A stretch of DNA of 64,000 nt from Roseomonas sp. (GCA_020249505.1 JADCFN010000037.1:1-64000); one strand, 5' to 3'. Positions 27,232 to 36,498 are shown, numbered from the stretch's first letter. Made by a program: numbers and translations. The notes: a model not told the origin generated them from the letters alone.

Positions 27232-28032
27232 CCATCCTTGGTGAAATCCTGGCCTTCAGCCTGCTGGCCTTCTGGCTGCTTTTGTTCGGTATGCAATGGC
27301 TGGCTGAGCGGCTCGGCCTATGGCTCGGGCGGCGCGCTGCCGTTAAGGGGAGCGCCCCGGCGGAAGGCGTTGGCGTGGTGGTGGGCGGCATGCTTGGCCT
27401 GCTCGCCTTTGTGCTGGCGCTCACGCTCTCCTTCGCTACCTCGCGCTTTGAAGAACGCCGCCAGGGCACGCTCGCGGAAGCCAATGCGCTCGGCACCGCT
27501 TGGCTGCGCGCCAAGGCGATCGGCCATCCGCGCGGTGAGGAGGTGGCCAAGTTGCTTGAAGAATATACCAAGCTCCGCGCCGATTTCATCCGCGCGGATG
27601 GCCGATCGTGATGTGGTGCGCGCGATCAATGACCAGACCTCGGCGCTGCAAAACCGTATTTGGGAGCATATCACGGCCATCGTGCGCGAAAGGCCGGATG
27701 CGATTTCATCTTCGCTCATGGCCGCCACGAATGAGGTCTTTGACAGTTCAACGGCCGAACGCTTTGCCTTCAGCCAAACCATGCCGCAGCAATTGGTCTG
27801 GCTGCTGATGGGCATTGCGGTACTGAGCATCGGCGCGCTGGGCTATCAATTGGGGCTGCGCGGGCTTTCCCTGCCGTTCCTGTCCGTGCTGCTGATTGGC
27901 ATGTGGACATCGGTGATTGTGGTGATCCTGGATCTGAGCGCGCCGCGCATCGGCAGCCTGCGTTCCAGCGCCGCCGCCTATTACTGGACGCTGGATGGCT
28001 TCAACCCAGGCACCGCGCCGGTCCGAAGATAG
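27228..28032 (+). pseudogene. DUF4239-like membrane protein, broken by a one-base frameshift near 27600
   Basis: Two adjoining frames form one protein of about 268 residues. The first runs from ATG 27228 to a TGA at 27609 and contains two hydrophobic segments (ILAFSLLAFWLLLFG, GMLGLLAFVLALTLSF). The second continues from about 27599 as DRDVVRAINDQTSALQN with two more membrane segments. Removing one base near the GGCC at 27598-27601 would rejoin them, giving RADxDRDVVRAIN. The topology (two N-terminal, two C-terminal segments around a helical middle) is that of DUF4239 proteins. Sequencing error cannot be excluded. The start overlaps the M20 peptidase stop by four bases. Confidence 0.7.
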
Positions 28033-28080
28033 GGCGCGGCGCCTCGCCCCCCAGCCGCACCCGTGATAGGGGGCTTCGAA

Positions 28081-29742
28081 ATGTCCAGCGCCGCCACCGA
28101 AACCCCTGCCGCCATGCCCACCAGGCGCCGCAGCCCCGCCTGGGCCTGGGGGTCCTTGCTGGTCGCTTGCGCCATGGCAACGCCAATCCTGGCCGTGCTG
28201 GTGACCGCTGCCGCCCCCGGGGGGGAGGTCTGGCGGCATATCGTGGCCACCACCTTGCCCGAAATGCTGGGCAATTCCGCCCTGCTGGCCTTGCTCGTGG
28301 CGGCCATGGCTGGCTCTGCGGGCGCCGTTACCGCGTGGCTGGTGGTGGCCTGCGAATTCCGTGGCCGGCGCTTCCTGGAAGTGGCGCTGCTGCTGCCGAT
28401 TGCCATGCCCGCCTATCTTTGCGGCTATGTCTATACGTGGCTGTTGGATGTGGCCGGGCCGGTGCAAAGCACGCTCCGCACCGCCACCGGGCTTTCCTTC
28501 GGGCAATATTGGTTCCCGGAAATCCGCAGCCTGCCCGGCGCGGCGCTGATCCTTGCCATGGTGCTTTACCCTTACGTCTACATGCTCTGCCGCGCGGCCT
28601 TTTTGCAGCAAAGCGTCTGTCTGATTGAGGCATCGCGCACGCTGGGCCACGGGCTGGCGCGGAGTTTTCTGCATGTCGCCCTGCCGCTTGCGCGCCCTGC
28701 CTTGGCGGCTGGGATTGCGTTGGCGCTAATGGAAACACTGGCTGATTTCGGCACGGTGCAACATTTCGCGGTAAGAACCTTCACCACCGGCATTTATGAA
28801 GCCTGGTTCGGTATGGATAACCGCCCGGCCGCGGCGCAGCTTGCCGTTGCCCTGCTTGGCTGTGTCGGCCTGCTGCTGGCCTTGGAGCATTTTTCGCGCG
28901 GCGGGCGGCGCTTTCACCCCACCACCACGCGCCACCCGGCGCTTCGCCCCGTGCGGCTTTCCGGCTGGCGGGAAGGCCTGGTGCTATGTGCCTGCGCACT
29001 GCCCCTTGTGATCGGTTTTGTCATTCCGGCCGGTGCTTTGCTGTGGCTGATGGTGCAAGCGGGCGACCCCTTCAGCCCAGGGCGCTATCTGCCCTATGCG
29101 CGCAATTCCCTGGTCCTTTCTGGCGTGACTGCCCTACTGGCCGTAGTGTTGGCCGCCGGCATGGCCTGGGCGGCGCGGCTTTATCCATCGCCCGCGCGCA
29201 GCATTGCCAATCGGGTGGCATCGCTTGGCTACGCGCTGCCCGGTTCGGTGATTGCGGTTGGTGTGCTGGTGCCTTTTGGGTTGTTCGACAATGCGCTCGA
29301 TTCCTGGCTGCGCGCGCGGTTTGGCGTTTCATCCGGGCTGCTGTTGTCGGGCACCATGGCGGCGCTTGTATTCGCCTATCTGGTGCGCTTTCTGGCGGTG
29401 GCGCTTTCCACGGTGGAATCGGGCCTCGCGCGGCTCAAGCCATCCTACACCGATGCGGCGCGGGTCTTGGGCCGGCGGCCTGGCCAGGCAGTGCGCGAAG
29501 TGGAAGTGCCGCTGGCGCGTGGCGCGCTGCTGACCGCTGGGCTTTTGGTATTTGTTGACACCATGAAGGAATTGCCGGCAACGCTGATCGTGCGGCCCTT
29601 TGACCTCGATACGCTCGCGGTGCGTGTCTATAATCTGGCGTCTGATGAAAGACTGGCCGAGGCATCAACCGCGGCTGTGCTGATTGTCCTGGTGGGGCTG
29701 CTGCCAGTGGCGGCGCTTACGCGCATGATGCGGCGCGATTAG
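28081..29742 (+). CDS. Iron ABC transporter permease, two fused domains (FbpB/AfuB-like)
   Basis: A 553-residue protein with about 12 membrane segments in two homologous halves. The cytoplasmic EAA loops that dock on the ATPase are EASRTLGHGLARSFLHVALP (about residue 180) and DAARVLGRRPGQAVREVEVP (about 455). This two-domain plan is typical of ferric-iron FbpB permeases. AGGGGG seven bases upstream supports the ATG at 28081. No Fur-type palindrome was found upstream. It may partner the binding protein at 4722-5753, but neither neighbour is an ATPase. Confidence 0.88.
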   Translation: MSSAATETPAAMPTRRRSPAWAWGSLLVACAMATPILAVLVTAAAPGGEVWRHIVATTLPEMLGNSALLALLVAAMAGSAGAVTAWLVVACEFRGRRFLEVALLLPIAMPAYLCGYVYTWLLDVAGPVQSTLRTATGLSFGQYWFPEIRSLPGAALILAMVLYPYVYMLCRAAFLQQSVCLIEASRTLGHGLARSFLHVALPLARPALAAGIALALMETLADFGTVQHFAVRTFTTGIYEAWFGMDNRPAAAQLAVALLGCVGLLLALEHFSRGGRRFHPTTTRHPALRPVRLSGWREGLVLCACALPLVIGFVIPAGALLWLMVQAGDPFSPGRYLPYARNSLVLSGVTALLAVVLAAGMAWAARLYPSPARSIANRVASLGYALPGSVIAVGVLVPFGLFDNALDSWLRARFGVSSGLLLSGTMAALVFAYLVRFLAVALSTVESGLARLKPSYTDAARVLGRRPGQAVREVEVPLARGALLTAGLLVFVDTMKELPATLIVRPFDLDTLAVRVYNLASDERLAEASTAAVLIVLVGLLPVAALTRMMRRD

Positions 29743-29754
29743 GCGCGCATGCGC

Positions 29755-30846
29755 CTACCGCGACCCTGGCCTGAGTGATTTCTCGAGCGATTGCGAATAA
29801 CGGCTCATGGCAAAGCATAGCACGAAATAGACGAAAGCGGCGAAAAGATACGCCTCGGTCGGGAAGCCGAGCCAATTCGGATCGCCCAACGCGGCGCGGA
29901 GCGTGGTGAAGAAATCAAACACGCCAATCACCACGACCAGGGTCGTATCCTTGAACAGGCCGATAAAGGTGTTGACCTGGGATGGAATGGTAATTGTCAG
30001 CGCCTGCGGCAGAATAATAAGGCGCATCTTCTGCCAGAAGCTCAGCCCAATCGCATCAGCCGCTTCATATTGCCCGCGGGGCATGGCTTGCAGCCCGCCG
30101 CGCACAACTTCCGCCATATAGGCCGCGGTAAACAGCGTATAGGCCACCAGCACGCGCATCAGCCGATCAATGGTCACGCCCTGCGGCATGAATAGTGGCA
30201 GCATGATCGCTGCCATGAACAGAAGCGAAATCAGCGGCACGCCGCGCACGCATTCAATGACGGCGGTGGAAAACCAACGCACCAGCTTCAATTCACTGCG
30301 CCGTCCAAGCGCCAGCAGGATGGCCAGCGGATAGCCAAGCGCGACGCCATAGACGGCGATGATGCCGGTGATGGCAAGCCCGCCCCATTGACGCGTCTGC
30401 ACGAAGGGCAGCCCGAATACGCCGCCCTGCATCAGCAGCCACATGGTGGGCGCGGCAATAGCCCAGCCCAATAGCAGCCAGCGCCCCCAGAAGCGCCGGA
30501 TGGTGGAAAGCAGCACCATGGCGACCAGGATCACGATCATGGTCGCGGGGCGCCAGCGTTCTTCAAACGGATAAAGGCCGAAGATCGAGAACCAGAACTT
30601 CTCCCGCACAAAGGCCCAGCAGGCACCACCGGCAGCGCGACAGGCCTGCGCATTGCCATCCCAGGTCGCATTAGTCACAGCCCAGGACCAGAAGGGCGGC
30701 ACCGCGAAATAGAGCACGGCCATACAGGCCAGCGTGATCAGCGTATTGAGCGGCCCGGCAAAGCAGGCCTTCAGGAAAGCCTGAAGCCGTTCCGGGAAGC
30801 TTGGCCCGCGCGGCGCGGCTTGCGCGCTTGTGGTTGTCGCCTGCAT
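29755..30846 (-). CDS. aapM: General L-amino acid ABC transporter permease AapM-like
   Basis: A 363-residue inner-membrane protein of the polar amino acid uptake family. After an N-terminal hydrophobic segment and a periplasmic cysteine-containing loop (ACRAAGGACWAF) comes the HisM-like core with IECVRGVPLISLLFMAAIMLP and the EAA loop EAADAIGLSFWQKMRLIILP in parts near 280. It is four bases downstream of aapQ and ends the operon; an aapP ATPase gene, usual at this position, is absent. Confidence 0.93.
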   Translation of the reverse strand: MQATTTSAQAAPRGPSFPERLQAFLKACFAGPLNTLITLACMAVLYFAVPPFWSWAVTNATWDGNAQACRAAGGACWAFVREKFWFSIFGLYPFEERWRPATMIVILVAMVLLSTIRRFWGRWLLLGWAIAAPTMWLLMQGGVFGLPFVQTRQWGGLAITGIIAVYGVALGYPLAILLALGRRSELKLVRWFSTAVIECVRGVPLISLLFMAAIMLPLFMPQGVTIDRLMRVLVAYTLFTAAYMAEVVRGGLQAMPRGQYEAADAIGLSFWQKMRLIILPQALTITIPSQVNTFIGLFKDTTLVVVIGVFDFFTTLRAALGDPNWLGFPTEAYLFAAFVYFVLCFAMSRYSQSLEKSLRPGSR

Positions 30847-30850
30847 CGGA

Positions 30851-32029
30851 TCAACGCTCCTTCAACAGGGCGACTTTGGCGTTATACCAATTCATCAGTG
30901 CCGAGGTGATCAGGCTGATGATCAGATAAACCGCCATGAAGATCGTAATAACCTCAATCGCCTGTCCAGTCTGATTGATCGAGGTATTGGCGACACTCAC
31001 CAGATCCGGATAGCCGATGACGATGGCGAGCGAGGAATTCTTCGTGAGGTTCAGGTATTGCGAAGTCAGCGGCGGGATAATGACGCGCAGCGCCTGCGGC
31101 AGGATGACAAGCCGCATGACACGCCCGGGCGGCAGGCCAAGGGCGCGCGCCGCTTCCCATTGCCCCTTATGGACACTTTGAATGCCTGAACGCACAATCT
31201 CAGCAATGAAGGCCGAGGTATAGACCACCAGCCCAATCAGTAGCACGAAGAATTCCGGCGATAGCGCCAGCCCGCCTTCGAAATTAAAGCCGGCCAATTC
31301 CGGCCATTCCACGATGGGTACGAAGCCAACCGCCAAGGCCAAGCCCGGCAGGCCGATCAGCATGGCAAGCCCTGGCAGCAGGGTGGAACGTCGATCCCCG
31401 GTCGCGATCTGGCGCGCGCGTTCGCGCCGCAGCAGCAGCCACCAGCCAATGGCGCCAATCAAGGCGGCCAACAGAAACACCAGCAGCGCGGTATCCGCCA
31501 TCAATCCGGGAATCTTCATGCCGCGCTGGGACAGAAACACCCCCGGCAGCGGATTAAGCGCCTGGCGCACGGAGGGAAGCTGCAACAACACCGCGTGCCA
31601 AAAGACAAGTTGGAGCACGAGCGGCGTATTGCGAATGACCTCAATATACCCACCGACCAGGCCACGCAGTAGCGGGTTGGATGAAAGCCGTGCGAGGCCC
31701 AGCAAAATACCAAACACGGTACAGAGCGCGATGCCGACAATGGCGACACGCAGCGTATTCAACAGCCCGACCGTGAGCGCCCGGCGATAGGTATCGGCCG
31801 GCGCATATGGGATCAGATGTTCGCCAATAGGGATGCCGGCGGAACGATCCAGAAAACCGAAGCCGAATTGCACGCCGCGCGCGGCCATATTCGCCTGCGC
31901 ATTGGACCAGAACCACCAGCCGAGAAAGACCACCGCAAAAAGCAGCCCCGCCTGGATCAGCAAACCCCTGCGCGACCCAGCCGAGGGGATGAAACCGCGC
32001 GAAGGTGGTGTGGACATGGAGGAACTCAT
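30851..32029 (-). CDS. aapQ: General L-amino acid ABC transporter permease AapQ-like
   Basis: A 392-residue permease. The long periplasmic insertion between the first segments (ANMAARGVQFGFGFL onwards) is characteristic of AapQ/BztB. The core has YIEVIRNTPLVLQLVFWH and the EAA loop EAARALGLPPGRVMRLVILP near residue 320. I start it at ATG 32029; ATG 32017 is possible and neither has a strong ribosome site. It is followed by aapM and preceded by aapJ after about 118 bases. Confidence 0.92.
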   Translation of the reverse strand: MSSSMSTPPSRGFIPSAGSRRGLLIQAGLLFAVVFLGWWFWSNAQANMAARGVQFGFGFLDRSAGIPIGEHLIPYAPADTYRRALTVGLLNTLRVAIVGIALCTVFGILLGLARLSSNPLLRGLVGGYIEVIRNTPLVLQLVFWHAVLLQLPSVRQALNPLPGVFLSQRGMKIPGLMADTALLVFLLAALIGAIGWWLLLRRERARQIATGDRRSTLLPGLAMLIGLPGLALAVGFVPIVEWPELAGFNFEGGLALSPEFFVLLIGLVVYTSAFIAEIVRSGIQSVHKGQWEAARALGLPPGRVMRLVILPQALRVIIPPLTSQYLNLTKNSSLAIVIGYPDLVSVANTSINQTGQAIEVITIFMAVYLIISLITSALMNWYNAKVALLKER

Positions 32030-32147
32030 GCAGCGGATTCCATCGGCGACATAAGGCAGGAAAGGGTGGCGGCCAGTTGCATTGTCCGCCACCCCGCAAA
32101 ATGGCCACGCGCCATGACAGCGCGCGTCATTATGTCACGCCCAAAAA

Positions 32148-33179
32148 TCAGCGCGCCGGCGGCGCATAGAGCAGGCCACCGCGAGTCCAGATATTGTTCA
32201 TCCCGCGCTCGAGGCCGAGCGGCGTACTGGTGCCGAGGTGACGTTCAAAGATTTCACCATAATTGCCGAAGGTGCGGATGATGGTGCGCGCAAAGTCAGG
32301 ACGCGCAGCGCCAATGCTCTCACCCATATTGCCTTCAACGCCGAGCAGACGGCGGATCACCGGGTTGGTCGCGGTGGTGGCGATCTGTTCGACATTGGCC
32401 TGGGTAATGCCCATTTCTTCGGCATCAATCAGGGCGAAGGTGGTCCAGGCAACGATATTCGTCAGCTCCTCATCGCCCTGACGGACGGTGACGGCCAGCG
32501 GTTCCTTGGACAGACGCTCGGGCAGGATCACGTGATCCGCCGGGCGCGTCAGCAAGGTGCGCTGCGCGGCAAGGGCGGCGAAGTCATTGGTGAAAACATC
32601 GCAGCGGCCGCTATCATAGGCGCGGCGAATTTCATCCAGATCAGCGATCACCACCGGGGTGAAGCGCAGATTATTGGCGCGGAAGTAATCGGCGATATTC
32701 AGTTCCGTGGTCGTGCCCGGCTGCACGCAAACCGTGGCGCCGTTCAATTGGCGCGCGCTGGTCACGTTCAGGCGGCGCGGCACCATAATGGCCTGACCGT
32801 CATAAAAGGTGATGGCCGGGAAGTTGAAGCGGTTCACATTGGAATCGCGCGTCAGCGTCCAGGTGGTGTTGTTGGACAGCACATCCACTTCACCGGACGA
32901 CAAAGCCGGGAAGCGGCTTTGCGTGGTGACGGGGACAAATTCCACCTTGCTCGGGTCATTCAAGATAGTGATGGCGATGGCGCGGCAGACTTCAACATTG
33001 AAGCCGCCCCAGCGGCCCTGGCTATCCGGCACCCCAAAGCCCGGGTTGGACGGACCCTGCACGCCGCAGCGGAGCGTGCCGCGCTGGCGGATCTGGTCCA
33101 AATCGCGGCCGGCAAGGGCCTCGCCCACGCCAAAAGCCATGAAGGCCGCCGCGGCGGCCGCAATAAACTTGAACTTCAT
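32148..33179 (-). CDS. aapJ: General L-amino acid binding protein AapJ-like
   Basis: A 343-residue periplasmic receptor. The signal peptide (MKFKFIAAAAAAFMAFG, cleaved near ALAGRDL) is followed by RQRGTLRCGVQGPSNPGFG, GFNVEVCRAIA and VLSNNTTWTLTRD, all typical of AapJ/BztA. GGGAG seven bases upstream fixes the ATG at 33179. It heads the aapJ-Q-M operon for broad-range amino acid uptake. Confidence 0.94.
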   Translation of the reverse strand: MKFKFIAAAAAAFMAFGVGEALAGRDLDQIRQRGTLRCGVQGPSNPGFGVPDSQGRWGGFNVEVCRAIAITILNDPSKVEFVPVTTQSRFPALSSGEVDVLSNNTTWTLTRDSNVNRFNFPAITFYDGQAIMVPRRLNVTSARQLNGATVCVQPGTTTELNIADYFRANNLRFTPVVIADLDEIRRAYDSGRCDVFTNDFAALAAQRTLLTRPADHVILPERLSKEPLAVTVRQGDEELTNIVAWTTFALIDAEEMGITQANVEQIATTATNPVIRRLLGVEGNMGESIGAARPDFARTIIRTFGNYGEIFERHLGTSTPLGLERGMNNIWTRGGLLYAPPAR

Positions 33180-33416
33180 TCGTGACTCCCTGTTCTCCCG
33201 TAGATCGGCCAGAGCACCGATCCAGGAGGCCAAATTGCCCAGGGGCGATTGAATTACAAGGGCGCAATACTTCCGAAAAATATGCAAATGCCGCGGCCTT
33301 GGCCGGAAATGATCAAATTCCACGCAAATCAGGCCCTTGGAGGTGCATTTTGCGCCAGGAACAGACCAGAAAGCCTATTCTGGAGCCCTGGCCGCTGGGA
33401 TCACTTGGCGCCGCCG

Positions 33417-35072
33417 CTACTTCACAATCGCGACACGCAACGCATTGGTCGTCCCCGGCGTGCCAAAGGGCACCCCGGCCGTCACCACCACCTCATCCCC
33501 GCTTTTGGCGAAGCCTTCATGCTGCGCGGCGCGGGTCGCGCGTGCCACCATTTCCGTCATGGAATGGATTTCATTCACCTCCAGCGGATGCACGCCCCAG
33601 ATCAGCGCCATGCGTCGCGCGACACCCGCGCTGGTGGTCAGCCCCAGGATCGGGCAATGCGGCCTTTCGCGCGCGACCCGCAACGTGGTGGACCCGGTGG
33701 AACTGAAGGTCGCAATCACCTCCGCCTCGATTGTCTCGGCCACCTGGCGCGCGGCGGTGGCGATGGCGCCGGCGCTGGAATGTTCGGGCGGCGGGCGCGC
33801 GGCATCGGTCAGGCGGCGCCAGTCTGTGTCTTGTTCCACGCGTGCCACAATGCGGTCCATCATATTCACCGCTTCATAGGGGTATTGCCCGGCGGCGGTC
33901 TCAGCCGAAAGCATGACCGCATCCGCACCATCAAATACCGCCGTGCCAACATCGGAAACCTCGGCGCGCGTTGGGCTTGGTGCGGTGATCATGCTTTCCA
34001 GCATTTGGGTTGCCACCACAACCGGTTTGCCGAGGGCGCGGGCGGCGCGCACGATGCGTTTTTGCGCGAGCGGCACTTCTTCCGGCGGCAGTTCCACGCC
34101 CAAATCACCGCGCGCGACCATGACGCAATCGGTCAGCGCCATGATGGCGTCCAGATTTTCGAGCGCCTGGGGTTTTTCCATTTTCACCATGATCCAGGCG
34201 CGCCCGGCGGCGATTTCCTTGGCCTCCGCCACATCCTCCGGGCGCTGCACAAAAGAAAGGCCGATATACTCCACGCCCTGGTCCAGCACGAAGGCAAGGT
34301 CCGCGCGGTCCTTTTCCGTCAGCGCCGGGATGGGCAGGGCCACATCGGGCACATTCACGCCTTTGCGGTCAGATAGCGGGCCGCCCACCACCACCTGGGT
34401 TTCCAGATGATCGGGGCGCTTGTGCGTGACACGCAGCCGGAGCTTGCCATCATCCAATAGAAGCGTGGTGCCGATTTGCGCTGCGGCGATGATTTCTGGA
34501 TGCGGCAGATTGACGCGCCTCGCGTCGCCAGGGGTGGGGTTCAGATCAAGCTTGAAGCTCTGGCCTGATTGCAGCTGCACCCGCCCGGCTTGGAAGCGCC
34601 CGACGCGAAGCTTCGGCCCCTGCACATCGGCGAGAATGCCGATGGGGCGGCCCACCTTGGCCTCCACGGCGCGGATGGTGGCGATGCGGGCGGCGTGATC
34701 CTCATGGCTGCCATGGGAAAAATTAAGCCGGAAGATATCGGCGCCGGCGCGGTGGAGCTTTTCGATCATCTCAGCGCTGCTGCTGGCGGGGCCCAGCGTT
34801 GCGATGATTTTGGTGCGGCGCCGGCGGCGCAGAACGGGGCGGGCCACCATGCGGGGCGCTCCTATCATTGGTTCAGAATGGGGTGGGGTGGGCGCCAAAT
34901 CGGGCCGCAGGCTTTCCGGTGGTAAGTTCAACGCCTTGGCGATGTCCGGAACACGATCCTCCGGAATACGCTTCCATTGGGAGACGGCGGCGGTGGAAAT
35001 GCCCAAGGCGGCGGCGATCTGCTTGACCGTGCCACGACGGGCGAGAAGAGCTTCAAGATTTGGGTCGCGCAT
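33417..35072 (-). CDS. pyk: Pyruvate kinase with N-terminal helix-turn-helix (YdaS/Cro-like) domain
   Basis: A 551-residue open frame. Residues about 10-58 read as a YdaS/Cro-like DNA-binding fold (VKQIAAALGISTAAVSQWKR, then RVPDIAKALNLPPESLRPDL). From about residue 82 it is a full pyruvate kinase: RRTKIIATLGPAS, FRLNFSHGSHEDH, VKMEKPQALENLD, ARGDLGVELPPEEVP and TQMLESM. It converts phosphoenolpyruvate and ADP to pyruvate and ATP. An internal ATG at 34850 follows AGGAG (34859-34863) by eight bases and would give a conventional kinase of about 477 residues. It is downstream of glycerate kinase, behind a 20-bp palindrome, and lacks the usual PK start directly at RRTK. Confidence 0.9.
   Translation of the reverse strand: MRDPNLEALLARRGTVKQIAAALGISTAAVSQWKRIPEDRVPDIAKALNLPPESLRPDLAPTPPHSEPMIGAPRMVARPVLRRRRRTKIIATLGPASSSAEMIEKLHRAGADIFRLNFSHGSHEDHAARIATIRAVEAKVGRPIGILADVQGPKLRVGRFQAGRVQLQSGQSFKLDLNPTPGDARRVNLPHPEIIAAAQIGTTLLLDDGKLRLRVTHKRPDHLETQVVVGGPLSDRKGVNVPDVALPIPALTEKDRADLAFVLDQGVEYIGLSFVQRPEDVAEAKEIAAGRAWIMVKMEKPQALENLDAIMALTDCVMVARGDLGVELPPEEVPLAQKRIVRAARALGKPVVVATQMLESMITAPSPTRAEVSDVGTAVFDGADAVMLSAETAAGQYPYEAVNMMDRIVARVEQDTDWRRLTDAARPPPEHSSAGAIATAARQVAETIEAEVIATFSSTGSTTLRVARERPHCPILGLTTSAGVARRMALIWGVHPLEVNEIHSMTEMVARATRAAQHEGFAKSGDEVVVTAGVPFGTPGTTNALRVAIVK
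34859..34863 (-). promoter_or_regulatory. Internal ribosome binding site before a second pyruvate kinase start
   Basis: On the minus strand AGGAG is followed after eight bases by the in-frame ATG at 34850, where the canonical pyruvate kinase begins. It could allow a second, shorter product without the helix-turn-helix domain. Inferred only from spacing. Confidence 0.45.
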
Positions 35073-35122
35073 GGCGGTATCTTAGCAAAATTAAGTTGAA
35101 ATACCACCCAAAACCCGCGTGA

Positions 35123-35142
35123 CTTAACTTTTAAAAGTTAAG
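35123..35142 (-). promoter_or_regulatory. 20-bp perfect palindrome, candidate operator of the HTH-pyruvate kinase
   Basis: CTTAACTTTT and its exact reverse complement AAAAGTTAAG abut with no spacer. The site starts 51 bases before the pyruvate kinase ATG and overlaps the stop codon of glycerate kinase. A further half-site, AATTAAGTTG, lies at 35089-35098 in the same interval. Two copies of a TTAAGTT-type half-site upstream of a gene encoding a Cro-like domain suggest autoregulation. An intrinsic terminator is a weaker alternative, as the stem is A/T only with no loop. Confidence 0.5.
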
Positions 35143-36418
35143 CTATCAGCAAGGCCCGAAAATCATTCACATTGGTCAGAGTCGGCCCCGTCATCACCAA
35201 ATCGCCCAGGGTCTGAAACAGCCGGTAGCTGTCATGCCCAGCGAGCAGCGCACGGGGATCAAGCCCGGCGGCGCGGGCGCGGACCAGCGTATCCGGGGTG
35301 GCGATGGCGCCGGCATTGTCTTCCGACCCATCAATGCCATCCGTGTCGCCCATTAAGGCCCAGATGTTGGGCGCCCCGGCCAAAGCAAGCGCGCAGCCGA
35401 GCAAGCATTCCCCATTCCGCCCGCCTCGGCCGGGCTTGGGGTTGCGGATAGTGACCGTGGTCTCCCCACCTGAAAGCAGGATGGCCGGGCCGGGCAGGGG
35501 GTGGCCATGTGTTGCGGCGGAACGCGCAATGCCGGCGAGTGCGGTGCCCAATTCGCGCGCCTCGCCTTCCAAAGCATCACCCAGGACCAGCGGCGTCAGG
35601 CCCAGCCCGCGCGCGGCGGTGGCCGCAGCTTCCAAGGCCATGGCGGGGGTCGCGATGAAGCGGTAATCCGGCGTGCCAAGGCGCGGGTCGCCGGGTTTCG
35701 GGCTTTCCTCCGCCCCTGCTTCCAGATGCGCCATCACTGCTGAAGGTAGCTGCATCCCGTAATGCGCCACCAAGGCACGCGCATCGGCGAAGCTGGACGG
35801 GTCCGGCACCGTGGGGCCGGAGGCAATCACGCTCGAGTCATCCCCCGGCACATCGGAAATGGCGAGTGTGACGACGCGTGCCGGATGTGCGGCGGTGGCC
35901 AAGCGCCCCCCGGAAAAGGCGGAAAGATGCCGGCGGATGCAGTTCATTTCATGGATCGTGGCGCCGGAAGCCAGCAGCGCCTTATTCACCGCAATCAGGT
36001 CATCCAATGTCAGGCCGGGGGCCGGCAGGGTGGTCAGCGAAGACCCGCCGCCCGAGACCAGAAACAACACCAGATCATCCGCGCCCGCGCCGCGCGCCAC
36101 TTCCAGCAATTCTGCCGCTGCTTTGGCCCCTGCGGCATCGGGTACGGGGTGGGAGGCTTCCAGCACCCTGATCCGCCGCGTTGGGTAGCCATGGGCATAG
36201 CGGGTCACGACCAAGCCTTCGATCGGGGCATCGGGCCAGGCGACCTCCACCGCCGCAGCCATGACGGCAGCGGATTTCCCGGCGCCGAGCACTATCACCC
36301 GCCCGCGCGGGCGTTCCGGCAAATGCCGCGCCAGCACCTGGCGCGGATCGGCGCTGGCTATGGCTGCGTCGAACACTTGGCGGAGCGCGGCGCGGGCGGA
36401 TGCATCGGTAAAGGCCAT
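35138..36418 (-). CDS. Glycerate 2-kinase, MOFRL family
   Basis: A 426-residue GckA/TtuD-type kinase phosphorylating D-glycerate to 2-phosphoglycerate. Seen are VLGAGKSAAVMAAAVE (about 44-59), SHPVPDAAGAKAA, FLVSGGGSSL (about 115-124), ISDVPGDDSSVIASGP and the C-terminal MOFRL segment with LLSGGETTVTI and GGRNGECLLGCAL. AAAGGAAA before the ATG at 36418 sets the start. It and the following pyruvate kinase would carry glycerate to pyruvate, apart from enolase; this pair is known from tartrate/glycerate utilisation operons (older annotation: hydroxypyruvate reductase TtuD). Confidence 0.93.
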   Translation of the reverse strand: MAFTDASARAALRQVFDAAIASADPRQVLARHLPERPRGRVIVLGAGKSAAVMAAAVEVAWPDAPIEGLVVTRYAHGYPTRRIRVLEASHPVPDAAGAKAAAELLEVARGAGADDLVLFLVSGGGSSLTTLPAPGLTLDDLIAVNKALLASGATIHEMNCIRRHLSAFSGGRLATAAHPARVVTLAISDVPGDDSSVIASGPTVPDPSSFADARALVAHYGMQLPSAVMAHLEAGAEESPKPGDPRLGTPDYRFIATPAMALEAAATAARGLGLTPLVLGDALEGEARELGTALAGIARSAATHGHPLPGPAILLSGGETTVTIRNPKPGRGGRNGECLLGCALALAGAPNIWALMGDTDGIDGSEDNAGAIATPDTLVRARAAGLDPRALLAGHDSYRLFQTLGDLVMTGPTLTNVNDFRALLIA

Positions 36419-36498
36419 GGCGAATTTCCTTTGTAAGACCAGTATGGCGAAGTCGCGCCGGATGGGCCATCTATGGTGCGATGGATCAGGAGGCCCCC

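Noticed and set aside
33249-34376. Plus-strand frame over the pyruvate kinase gene
   Set aside because: Antisense to conserved kinase motifs, no ribosome site, no homologous pattern.
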